Below, one piece after another: positions 39,314 to 47,713 of a stretch of DNA of 55,522 nucleotides (its first letter is position 1; every line of letters begins with the position of its first letter). A model generated the notes under the pieces. It saw only the letters and a list, made by a program, of their open reading frames with translations. It searched no databases and was not told the origin of the DNA. Made by a program: the position numbers and the translations under genes. The stretch is taken from NCBI GenBank assembly GCA_923172585.1, contig OV298644.1, positions 1,669,170-1,724,691 on the forward strand, written 5' to 3'. The stretch comes from Haemophilus influenzae (GTDB taxonomy: Bacteria; Pseudomonadota; Gammaproteobacteria; Enterobacterales; Pasteurellaceae).

Positions 39314-39342
39314 TTAGACGGCGAAGAATCAGATTTCTTACA
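39314..39342 (-). promoter_or_regulatory. ECF sigma-type promoter of msrAB
   Basis: On the minus strand TGTAAG (-35) is followed after 16 bases by CGTCTAA (-10). This TGTAA/CGTC pattern is typical of ECF sigma factors of the zinc-anti-sigma (ChrR-like) groups and unlike sigma-70. It ends 40 bases before msrAB. Recognition by the sigma factor at 41,276 is inferred. Confidence 0.6.
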
Positions 39343-39400
39343 GATTTTTTTACTTAAGTTTGAAATGTGGTAGAAAATAAGAGGGGAATTTTAGATAAAA

Positions 39401-39435
39401 AAGACTAAGTCTAAATTAAATATAGACTTAGTCTT
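39401..39435. terminator. terminator between the DUF2846-like lipoprotein gene and msrAB
   Basis: AAGACTAAGTCTA and TAGACTTAGTCTT form a perfect 13-bp stem with a 9-base loop, with T or A runs on both sides. It ends the lipoprotein gene transcribed from the right. Confidence 0.85.
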
Positions 39436-39468
39436 GTTTAAATAAAATGATGTTGTTAGAGCAGAATT

Positions 39469-39918
39469 TTAATGACTTACTGCCATATTTAGTTTAGAAA
39501 TAGCCTTCTTACCTTCTTCTTCAGAAACTTGTTCTAAATTTGCACCGCCTACAAATACACCAAATTTAATATATTGACGAATAAAATAGTTTTTACCACT
39601 TTCAGTTTTAATGTTTAAATCATTATTGCTGAATTCGGATTCAGTTGAAATTTTATGCTCTCCCGCTTTAATGGTTTTATAAAAAAATACATCAGGAGCA
39701 GACTCACCTATAAATTTATCGTCAATATAGAGATCTTTCTTTAAAGCTTTTCCTATAAAAGAATCACGGTAGATATATAATCCTGAATTTCCTTTTTCGG
39801 GAGATCTGAATTGTTTTGCGGTATTACTTTCTTCAACAGAAGCCATAGGAACGGTTGCACAAGCTGAAAGTAATAACGCTACCCCTATAATTGATGCTCT
39901 TGCAAATAACTGTTTCAC
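39469..39918 (-). CDS. DUF2846-like outer lipoprotein, GTG start
   Basis: The 149-residue protein begins (GTG) VKQLFARASIIGVALLLSAC, a lipoprotein signal with lipobox LSAC at position 20. The mature part has SGLYIYRDSFIGKALKKDLY, IDDKFIGESAPDVFFYKTIK and AGEHKISTESEF, the pattern of the DUF2846 beta domain. I chose the GTG at 39,918 because it gives an exact lipoprotein signal; a longer frame from 39,975 overlaps the preceding gene. It follows the Opa-like gene by 10 bases and shares its transcript. Function unknown, probably surface or periplasmic. Confidence 0.8.
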   Translation of the reverse strand: MKQLFARASIIGVALLLSACATVPMASVEESNTAKQFRSPEKGNSGLYIYRDSFIGKALKKDLYIDDKFIGESAPDVFFYKTIKAGEHKISTESEFSNNDLNIKTESGKNYFIRQYIKFGVFVGGANLEQVSEEEGKKAISKLNMAVSH

Positions 39919-39928
39919 AAAATACCCA

Positions 39929-40459
39929 TTAGAAACTAAAACGTAAACCAGCCTTAACGCCCACATCAGAAGCATCTGAGGCTAAACGGTTATATTCAAT
40001 ATTAGTATTAAGTGCCACGTTATCAGTTAATTTATATTGAACACCAGCTAATGCACCAATGCCTATTCTCGTTTCGGTTGCAAAAGCTTCTATTGAACCT
40101 ACATTTGCAGTTACATCTGCTTCATTGGTAGATACACGGACACCAACATAAGGTTTGAAATCGGCTAAGTCAAAATCATAAAAACCAGTGAGGCCTAATG
40201 ATTTACCTTTAAGAGATACATCTACAATATCAGCATAATTTGCAGTTACTTTTCCGTAGTTTGTATAATCTACGGCTAAACGAAAGTTCTTATCAAAAGC
40301 ATAGCCAACACTAATTCGTTGGGTAAAAGATGGACTGTCTGAACTATTTAAATCAGTAATATCAATTTTTGAAGCACCTAAATCGCCTTGAACATACCAT
40401 TGAGCTTGAGCTGATAGTGCTAAAGTAGATAACATAGTTACAATAAGTAATTTTTTCAT
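39929..40459 (-). CDS. Opa/OmpX-like outer-membrane beta-barrel protein
   Basis: The 176-residue protein has a signal peptide (MKKLLIVTMLSTLALSAQAQ) followed by alternating beta strands (WYVQGDLGASKIDI, RISVGYAFDKNFRLAVDYTN, GLTGFYDFDLADFKPYVGVR, AGVQYKLTDNVALNTNIEYN) and ends in an aromatic terminal strand GVKAGLRFSF, the BamA signal. Eight strands of about ten residues fit the Opa/OmpX class, known in Neisseria as adhesins. Ligand unknown. First gene of a two-gene unit with the lipoprotein; divergent from an XRE regulator. Confidence 0.85.
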   Translation of the reverse strand: MKKLLIVTMLSTLALSAQAQWYVQGDLGASKIDITDLNSSDSPSFTQRISVGYAFDKNFRLAVDYTNYGKVTANYADIVDVSLKGKSLGLTGFYDFDLADFKPYVGVRVSTNEADVTANVGSIEAFATETRIGIGALAGVQYKLTDNVALNTNIEYNRLASDASDVGVKAGLRFSF

Positions 40460-40614
40460 AGATTAAGACCTCTAAATGTGTGAAAATACATCAGTTGCAT
40501 AAATAAATGCGGGTAAATTTTATGGAAGTTTAACCAGTAAAAACAGCAACAAAAAGGACAAAATAGCACCTAATTTCGGCAAAAATTGCTCAATTTCGAA
40601 AGGATTAAATTTAG

Positions 40615-40998
40615 ATGGGAATGCATGATAAAATTCGTATGATGAGAGAGCTTCGTCAATTATCGCAAGAAGATATGGCTGAGAAAATGAATATGTCGCC
40701 AAGTGGTTATGCCAAGATTGAACGAGGTGAAACTCGCCTACAATACGATAAATTAGTGCAAATTGCTCAGATATTTAATGTGAGTTTATCTGATCTTGTT
40801 GATAATGATAAAGGTGTTATCTTCTTTATGAATAAAAATGGAAATAATACTTCTGCAAATTATTATAGTGGTGATCACTCTATAATGTTTGAAATTGAAA
40901 AATTAAAATTACAACTTATTCATAAAGATGAATTATTAGCGCAGAAAGAAAAAGAATTAGAAATGCTTAGAAAAATGATTTCATTATTAGAAAAGTGA
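40615..40998 (+). CDS. XRE-family regulator with C-terminal coiled coil
   Basis: The 127-residue protein has an N-terminal HTH_3 domain (KIRMMRELRQLSQEDMAEKM, NMSPSGYAKIERGETRL, LVQIAQIFNVSLSDLVD) and a C-terminal helix rich in Leu, Lys and Glu (LLAQKEKELEMLRKMISLLE) that should dimerise. The middle (residues 65-95) is Asn-rich and polar. It is divergent from the Opa-like gene and may control it and itself. The first ATG is preceded by AAAGGA; a second ATG two codons on is possible. Confidence 0.85.
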   Translation: MGMHDKIRMMRELRQLSQEDMAEKMNMSPSGYAKIERGETRLQYDKLVQIAQIFNVSLSDLVDNDKGVIFFMNKNGNNTSANYYSGDHSIMFEIEKLKLQLIHKDELLAQKEKELEMLRKMISLLEK

Positions 40999-41018
40999 AA
41001 TAAAGTATTTTTAACAAT

Positions 41019-41060
41019 AAGCGGTTGAAGCTGTAAAATATTTTGCAAATTCAACCGCTT
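41019..41060. terminator. convergent terminator between the XRE gene and the anti-sigma gene
   Basis: AAGCGGTTGA and TCAACCGCTT form a perfect 10-bp stem around a 22-base loop, with a T run after it on the plus strand. It lies between two converging genes. Confidence 0.8.
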
Positions 41061-41068
41061 ATTTTTTG

Positions 41069-41266
41069 CTACCTATCAGTTAATTCTATAGATGGTTCGG
41101 CATCCCTAAATTGCTTCATCATCTCGCTTAAGGTTTTGCAATTTCTTTGAAAACGACGACAATGTGGGCAGGTAACTAAATGAACTTTTAACCCAACTTT
41201 TTCTTGTATATCTAATGAACGTTCGTGCGATTCGGAAATCATTCGAGTGGCTTGGTGACAACGCAT
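41069..41266 (-). CDS. zinc-binding anti-sigma factor
   Basis: The 65-residue protein MRCHQATRMISESHERSLDI, QEKVGLKVHLVTCPHCRRFQ carries the H-x3-C-x2-C motif (HLVTCPHC) of ZAS anti-sigma factors plus an upstream His. It has no membrane segment, so it is a soluble, short anti-sigma factor of the kind that reacts to oxidants in the cytoplasm. It starts 9 bases after the sigma factor stop with a GGAG ribosome site, so the two are made together. Confidence 0.9.
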   Translation of the reverse strand: MRCHQATRMISESHERSLDIQEKVGLKVHLVTCPHCRRFQRNCKTLSEMMKQFRDAEPSIELTDR

Positions 41267-41275
41267 AATTTTCTC

Positions 41276-41821
41276 CTAAAGTTTTTTTGAAAGACAGTTT
41301 TGCAACTGTAAACGCGCCCGATAAAGGGTGGTATGTAAATTAGACGAAGTTAAATGTGTTTCTTGACAAATTTCTTCAGATGAAAGCTCTAAAAACTCTC
41401 GCATCATAAAAATTTTTGCCTGTTTAGCAGGTAAACAAGTCAAACAAGTTTCAAAAATCAGCCAAAATTCATCGGAATAAACCGTTTCTTCTTCGCCTTG
41501 TAATTCACTCGGGTGATATTCTGGTTTCCAATGCCCCTTTTCATCAAAAAATGAATTATTAGTATTTTCATCTTCAAGTTCACTTTCTAAAACAAACCGC
41601 CCTTTCTGACGTAAATAATCAATAATCTTATTTTTAAGAATCGCAAAAATCCAAGTCTTAAATGCAGATTGACGCTTAAAATTAGCGAGATTTTTGAATG
41701 CACTTAAAAAAGCTTCTTGTACTAAATCTTCAGCAAGATCGGCTTGATTTACTTGCAATTGTGCAAATGTCAGCATTTGAGTGCGAATTTGCTGAAGCTC
41801 AAGATCAGAAATAACATTCAT
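41276..41821 (-). CDS. rpoE2: ECF sigma factor (RpoE2-type)
   Basis: The 181-residue protein MNVISDLELQQIRTQMLTFA has region 2 (DLAEDLVQEAFLSAFKNLAN, KRQSAFKTWIFAILKNKIID YLR) and region 4 (CLPAKQAKIFMMREFLELSS, EEICQETHLTSSNLHTTLYR, ARLQLQNCL) of ECF sigma factors and lacks regions 1 and 3. The inner ATG at 41,821 is chosen because it matches family starts and follows AAAGGAATT. It shares a transcript with its zinc anti-sigma factor. As I recall, the H. influenzae homologue (RpoE2) answers hypochlorite stress and drives msrAB; the promoter at 39,314-39,342 fits this. Confidence 0.92.
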   Translation of the reverse strand: MNVISDLELQQIRTQMLTFAQLQVNQADLAEDLVQEAFLSAFKNLANFKRQSAFKTWIFAILKNKIIDYLRQKGRFVLESELEDENTNNSFFDEKGHWKPEYHPSELQGEEETVYSDEFWLIFETCLTCLPAKQAKIFMMREFLELSSEEICQETHLTSSNLHTTLYRARLQLQNCLSKKL

Positions 41822-41934
41822 TTTAATTCCTTTAAAACTTATGTAAGAAATGAAACTCACTTCTTTTAACAAACTAAGGTAGCTATTTTTACACTCAAAA
41901 AAGGAAATTTAAAATGAAAAATTTTACATTGAAT

Positions 41935-42320
41935 CTATTTTTCGAAGTTAGGAAAAATCAGGTGTTTAAGAAAAGAATAATTGATACCGCTTTTTAACAT
42001 GATATTTGCTTTTGGTGTGTAGCCGACACCAATTGCCATCGCATTACAAACCGCCCACCGCAGCAGAAAAACTCGCTTTTCCAACGACTTGAGGTAAGAC
42101 TAAACCAGAAAGGGCGTTAGCCGCTGCTAAACCACGTTCTAATTTGCTGTCTAATTTCCCTAATTTGCCATTTAACTCGTTAAAGCCTGATTGGAAATTT
42201 TACTATTAATTGTATTATTCTTTAAATTATAAAGATCAGGCTATACGCCCCAAACTCTTTAATGCCGTAATTCGTAATAATTGATTCGAATCGCAGTAAC
42301 GGCTTCAGAGAATTGAGAAA
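41935..42320 (-). pseudogene. C-terminal anchor remnant of a trimeric autotransporter adhesin (YadA-like)
   Basis: On the minus strand, NGKLGKLDSKLERGLAAANA followed by LSGLVLPQVVGKASFSAAVG, then after a frame change AMAIGVGYTPKANIMLKSGI and NYSF. This is the YadA membrane-anchor domain (neck helix KLD-KL-RGLAAA-AL, then beta strands ending in an aromatic residue). Upstream pieces AVSQFSEAVTAIRIN may be neck. No passenger domain is visible, and the end is extended by LKHLIFPNFEK. It lies just upstream of the sigma factor gene, in the zone where sequence quality falls, so the rest of the gene may be lost to the assembly or truly deleted. Confidence 0.6.
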
Positions 42321-42625
42321 CAGCAGATAAATGAGCAGTGTAGCTAGCTGTAGCTTGACAGATGAAAAGAAAATTGATTTTCTTTCAGAATTGTAATAAA
42401 CTATATCCTACAGCAATAAAAAAAAAAGAAGTAACTTTACGTTAAATAAATTGATGAAAAGGAAATACAAATTTTTTCGTGCAAATTCCAATATTTAACT
42501 TTAAAAAACTATAGCCTCTGAACAAACATTCATTATAAATAAAAGTCACAATATTTATTTTATAAATAAAAAAGTGGGTGTAAAATCATCCGCACTTTTT
42601 ATTAGTAAAAGAAAAAATCTTTAAA
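42321..42625. other. AT-rich gap with uptake signal
   Basis: No gene is supported. An uptake signal (CCGCACTTTT) lies at about 42,590 and poly-A tracts occur near 42,418. Probably the upstream region of the TolC-like gene. Confidence 0.4.
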
Positions 42626-43977
42626 ATGAAAAATATCACGCTTGCTTTGTTGATGTCTGGTGCATTGGTGGGATGTGCCAATATTGGCGATTTATCACAA
42701 GCCGAAGATTACAAGCAATATGAAGAAATTACCAAGCAATATAATGTAAAAGAAAAGTGGTGGTCGTTAGAATGACAGATGAAATGAAAAGAGTAGCATT
42801 AAAAGCTAAATAAAATGAAAGATTGCTAGCAGCCTAGCTAGCTCGCTTTATAGTGCGAATTTAGTGGGTGCAAATTATATCCTGCATTTAATGGTTCAAT
42901 TCATCAGCAGCACAACGCCGAGTTGACATCATACAAACTGATGTCCAGTTCACACAAATGGTTCTTTAAATTGTAAGCTATAACATTAAATCTTGCAACG
43001 TTTGGCCAATACTGTTGATGCGGCGGAATGGTCGCACAAAGCAACTGCAGAAGATATGGAATTCGGTGTTTATCATTAATCAATTCTGTAGTAACAACTT
43101 ATTATCAAATTGCTTATTTAAATGATGCAATTAGCACAACCAACGAAACGATCAAATATTACACGGATATTGGCAATATTATGCAAACGCTTAGCAAGCA
43201 AGGCGTGGCTGATGCAGCCAGCGTTGATCAAGCACAACAAGCCATATTAACGGCGCGTAATAACAAATTAAATTTTGAAACCCAACGCAAAACAGCAGAA
43301 CAAACACTGCGTAATCTTCAACCTAAAACCAAATGAAGACATAAATATAAACGGTCCACATATTATGAATGTGAAAACGGTAGGCGTAAACTTAAACGTG
43401 CCTGTGTCTGTAATTGCAAATCGTCCTGATGTAAAAGCAGCACAATGCCGTTTAAGTAGTGCATTCAAAAATGAAAGCAACTCACAAAAAAGTTGGTTCC
43501 CTGAAGTTAAATTAGATGGATGTCAATCTCAAACCAACACGGTTGGCACGGCGTTACATAACCCAAAGCTGCTGGCAACAGATATGGAATTAGCTAGCTA
43601 TTCTTTAATTGAACACCGTAAAAGCAACGCATTATGAAATTTCTAAGATGACTATGCAAACAGCTCGTTTAAATTACGAACAACGTATTACACAGATCTC
43701 ACAATAATGTGGATACCAACTATTTCAAGCATTTACCCAAGCGCAAAGCATTAATAAATTACAGCAAACCCATAGTTACAATCAGCGTATCACGCAATAT
43801 TATCGAAACCGCTATAATGCGGGCGTAACCGAATTGCGCGAATGGTTAGTTGCAGCCAATACGGAAAAATCATCACAACTTGCGATTTTGAATGCAAAAT
43901 ATCAAGTGCTGCAAAGTGAAAATGCGGTATATAGCTCAATGGCGGGATATTATGTTGTAAAATTCAAATTGGATTAA
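42626..43977 (+). pseudogene. NodT/TolC-type outer-membrane efflux lipoprotein, frameshifted
   Basis: The start MKNITLALLMSGALVGCANI is a lipoprotein signal (lipobox VGCA). Later pieces in different frames follow the RND efflux outer-membrane family: DYKQYEEITKQYNVKEKWWS, then LINSVVTTYYQIAYLNDAIS, ETIKYYTDIGNIMQTLSKQG, VADAASVDQAQQAILTARNN, VPVSVIANRPDVKAAQ (the RPDV-AAE motif), QKSWFPEV, and near the end ITQYYRNRYNAGVTELREWL. The total of about 1.35 kb fits the 450-residue family. At least five frame breaks. In the organism it probably forms the outer duct of a drug efflux pump. Confidence 0.75.
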
Positions 43978-44600
43978 TCATCAATAAAAAATCCCAAATT
44001 TACTCTTAACAGTTTGTTATTTAAATTAAACCTATTATTTTGTCGCAATTCTTTCACTGCATCTACTGCTTGAGTTGCTTTTTCTGAAACCGCCTCTTTC
44101 ATTTCAGTTGCTTTTTCTTCATTTCGCCTACTTTTTCTGATGCAGCTTCTTTCATCTCACTTGCTTTTTCTGATGCAGCTTCTTTCATTTCACTTGCTTT
44201 TTCTGATGCGGCTTCTTATCACATCTCTTCCTTTTCTGGAAACCGCCTCTTTGCATTTCTCATGCGCTTTTTTCATGATGCTGTTTTGCTGCTGACGTTT
44301 AATTACACTCTTCGTATCTTTCACTTTTCTCTGATACCTTTATATTTCAGTGCTTGTCCGAATTGCGTGTTTGGTTACTTGCAGTCATCTTTTTTCGCAT
44401 CACAACTTTCGATTCTGATGCGATTTCTCAAGTGCTGTACAGTGCTGCTTCGTATCTAACTTTCTGCTTGCTTCTTACTTATCAAAATCAACTTGGCTCA
44501 AGCTAAAGCTAAACCATGTTAAATTTATTTAACTGTTATTTTCTTCTTCATATTAAACCTATTACAAAGTCGATTCTTACACTGCATCTAATGCTTATGA
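43830..44600 (+). repeat. degenerate direct duplication, about 524 bases apart
   Basis: The sequence 43,832-44,080 (end of the TolC-like gene and beginning of the repeat gene) reappears in blurred form at 44,356-44,600. Shared landmarks include GAATTGCG with GGTTA and TTGCAG, ATCACAACTT, ATCAAGTGCTG/CTCAAGTGCTG, TTAAACCTATTA and CACTGCATCTA, each 524-526 bases apart. Probably a merged or repeated assembly segment. Confidence 0.5.
44000..44300 (-). pseudogene. protein with 11-residue coiled repeats (SEKASEMKEAA)
   Basis: The minus strand encodes a tandem 33-base unit giving SEKASEMKEAA, present about three times near-perfectly (44,140-44,215) with diverged copies (SEKATEMKEAV-like) on both sides. 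An 11-residue period with Ala and charged residues forms amphipathic helices as in apolipoprotein-like or LEA-like proteins; small Haemophilus lipoproteins of this type exist. The N-terminal end is lost in corrupted sequence. Unit number may vary by slippage. Confidence 0.5.
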
Positions 44601-45340
44601 TGAATTTTATAATATTTTAACTTTAATAAAAATTATAATACTTACAAATAGAATAGTATTTTTAATGCAGCTTATTTAAAATGATTTACTTTATATAAAA
44701 AAACATATAAAATTTTAATTTATTTTAAAAAAGATGTTTATAAAAAAAAACTAAATATTTATTTATATCTTACAATAAAAATAATAATTTAATTTTAATA
44801 TATGTAGAAAGATGCAGTGATTTATAATTAATTTCGTCATTCCATTAGCTTCATCATATTTTATTACTGATGCAAATAATAATACAGATAATTACGGATA
44901 ATGGACTTTTCGTTTTCCTTATAGCTCATCAATAACAACCACTAAGGGCAAATGGGAAACATAATACCAATCTAACGCCTAATCTTCTCATTAATTTCTC
45001 AATAAATTAATTTCGGAATTGCATATCCATAAGACCCTAATCCACTCCCAAATTTAAATTTATTTTCTATTAAAATCAAACACATTAACTTGATGAAAGG
45101 TTTCTTGAGCTCTAAAAAAAGGGCTTACTAAAATACGGTCTATGAATTAATTACTAGCGTGCTTAAATGCTATTTTAACCACTAGCCCTTGTAAAAAGCC
45201 TGTTTAAACCATAAACAGTTAAATGGCGAGCTTTATACTATTAATATTACTCATTCATTACCGTCGCATAATAAAAATGTTCATTTGCTTTCATAAAAAC
45301 TTTATAAAAATAAACCGCACTTTATCTAAGTACCATCAAG
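44601..45340. other. long AT-rich gap
   Basis: Very AT-rich with long A/T tracts (44,640-44,820) and no supported gene. On the minus strand at 44,929-44,991 there is a short frame ending in PFALSGCY, a lipoprotein-signal-like string, and nearby KFKFGSGLGSYGYAIPK; these may be scraps of a lipoprotein gene but are too broken to call. An uptake signal lies at 45,316. Confidence 0.4.
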
Positions 45341-45344
45341 TATT

Positions 45345-46574
45345 TATTCACATTGTTCTACAACTTCTTCTGTTTCATTGTCGTGCAAAGTTCAGCATCT
45401 TGGCACTGTCCACCATAACGCGAATAAGTGAGTTCCGTCCCCGTTTCTACCAAAAAGTACGTGCCTTCTAAACGCTTTAAACCTTCTGCGGCAACAGATT
45501 TTACAGAATCATTTTCACAAGTGGATTTTCCCCACCTGCAAAACGTACATTGATTAACGCTTGAGGGAATAATTTAACCGCACTTGCTAATTCATTTAAT
45601 GATAATTTATGCTGTGCCATCGCTGCCAATACAGCCAATGACGCAACAATGCCATCGCCAGTTGTATTCTTATCCGCAATGAATAATTCCAGAATTCTCC
45701 CCCAAGCGTCCAATCATTTTCAACCGTTTCAATAATAACATTATCCTACATTACTGCCAACGAAGAAACAGAACGCCAAGCATTTTCAACGCAATACTCT
45801 AAGCTCAATTTCTTACTCATAAGGTGCCAACGACACCGCCTTTTAATAGACCTCAGCACAACGCTTTCAAGCCCAAGAAAACAAAAGAATTTTCGCCATC
45901 GACATTATTATCACTAAATGATCGATGACATTCATAATGCGGTCACCATCGACATCATAAAGCTAAGCCAACATACTCAGCTTACCTTTCAACAACATTA
46001 GCTTGTACAACGTTCAACCAAATCTAGTTGCAATGCATTTCATTATCAATAATCACTACACAATTGTGATTACCGCTACCAACCTTCAATAACTTCCGCA
46101 CCTAGCTCTCTAAACACGTCTAGGCACGATATGGTAGGCAACTAGTGGTACGATTACCCGATTTGAAAAATCCTACCAAATCTTAAACCTACATATGCCT
46201 AAAGTGCCTGTTGGCAATATCTTAATATAATCACGTTAGCGCATGCTAAGAATGGCTATTCTGAACCTAATTCACCAAATTTACACAATCACACTGCTTC
46301 AATTGCTTCTTCATTGCTTCAATGTTCTTTAATCATGCAGGTAATTTAAAGTACCTTTTGCTAAAAACATAATATAAAGCCATTAGCAGCTAATAAGGAT
46401 TATGAGCGGTTCAGCATCACAATACTCTGCTTCATCATGAAGCAGTTCAAGCAATTGTGCAACAGCTAGTGCCGGAAAACGCCCCGGTAAACAACGCGAA
46501 GATAAACCCGCCAGCGACGAAACCTGCTTAAGACATGATTCCAACATTATATCGATCAAATTACGATTAGCCAT
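45345..46574 (-). pseudogene. glmM: phosphoglucosamine mutase GlmM, deleted and scrambled
   Basis: GlmM makes glucosamine-1-phosphate for peptidoglycan. The minus strand opens MANR and then jumps to MLES and AGLSS, so about 50 residues including the TDGVRG start region are missing; SASHNP and the metal loop are scrambled; a good stretch follows, ADKNTTGDGIVASLAVLAAM and AQHKLSLNELASAVKLFPQA, LINVRFAGGENPL, and the C-terminal VKSVAAEGLKRLEGTYF. The phosphate-loop RKSGTEP is changed to ETGTELT. Known essential gene. As I recall H. influenzae Rd has this glmM-folP-ftsH block twice, so a decayed second copy is conceivable, but sequence error is likelier. Confidence 0.75.
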
Positions 46575-46599
46575 TAACCATTAGAAACCAAACTTTCAA

Positions 46600-47599
46600 C
46601 CTTGCAAGCAACAATTTTAACGGCAAATCTGATGTATGGCTAAGAACATATGTTAACAGGTACACCAACTGTTCCAAAATCATAACAGATGTTACCATAA
46701 TATATTCCGTAATTATCATAATCTAAAAAATCAATCAATTTTTTATCGTCAGAAAACCATCAGCCTTTCTGAAGTATTCACTGGCAAAAGCTAAGCATAT
46801 CTGACGTGAAGCAATTCATGTAACTGATCAATAATTTTGCCCCGTTGTCACTGCAATAAGTATGCCTGAGCAACAGAGATTATCAATGACACCACGTCAA
46901 TCAAGCACTTGCGACCAAACATCCATTTGCTAAGACGGGATAACCAGCTAAGAACAGATAACCATTCAGACAGATTAATGTAATTCAGATTATGAAATAA
47001 GTGACAATCAGACTGGACAAATTTGCCAAAGCCCATAAGCCCAAATCCCAAATTAACTTTTTTTAATGCCAGCAGAAAGGCATTCATTAGTACGTTTTTT
47101 AAAAAGCCAATACATCTTGCACGACATTTTCATAATAAGGATTTGCTTGCATCGTGCGAGGTTGCCCTTGCACATATGCATAATACAAACAGGTAAAGCC
47201 AGTTTTACCGCCGTTTCTAACGCATTCGGCTCTTGCAAAGCACGAATATCATTAATCAAATCCATTCCAACATTTGCCGCTTCACGCATCACAACTGCTT
47301 TTGAAGAATCAACAGAAATCCAGCAATCAAAACGGTTTCGCACCGCCTCCACTACTGGTACAACACGATGCAACTCCTCTTGCTTCAGTACAGAATCCAC
47401 TCATCCGCATTCGGACGAATTGCATCCCCCAACAACAATAATTGTCGCCCCTCTTCTAGCATTTTTTCAAACTTGAAAAAGTGCTTTATCTAAACTAAAA
47501 AACTGTCCGCTATCAGAAAAAGAATCAGGCGTAAAATTAAAATCCCATAATTTGAGGCACGCTTAAATCAAGACATTTATTATTTGCGTAAAGTTTCAT
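46600..47599 (-). pseudogene. folP: dihydropteroate synthase FolP, damaged
   Basis: FolP joins PABA to the pterin in folate synthesis and is the sulfonamide target. From the ATG at 47,599 the strand reads MKLYANNKCLDLS, then (other frame) FNFTPDSFSDSGQFF, EEGATIIV-like pieces, CWISVDSSKAVVMREAANVG, MDLINDIRALQEPNALETAV, KLALPVCIMHM, FLKKRTNECLSAGIKK and GFGKFVQ. Several frameshifts. The last third (below 46,850) is barely readable. Lies between ftsH and glmM as in E. coli. Uptake signal just before the start. Confidence 0.8.
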
Positions 47600-47681
47600 A
47601 AAGTGCGGTTAATTTTTAGAGTGATTTTGGTAGAGCAGATTATAGCGAAATACATCCAAGAACAAAATCATTAGGAAAAAA

Positions 47682-47706
47682 AAAGCCTTTCGAGAAGAAA
47701 AGGCTT
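47682..47706 (-). terminator. ftsH terminator
   Basis: On the minus strand AAAGCCTTT pairs with AAAGGCTTT and is followed by TTTTTT, 8 bases after the ftsH stop codon. Confidence 0.8.
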
Positions 47707-47713
47707 TGATAAG

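Noticed and set aside
41912-41998. Short plus-strand frame MKNFTLNLFFEV after an AAAGGAAA site as a gene divergent from the sigma factor.
   Set aside because: The minus strand of the same bases reads as the terminal strands of the YadA-type anchor (LKSGINYSF), which is a better explanation.
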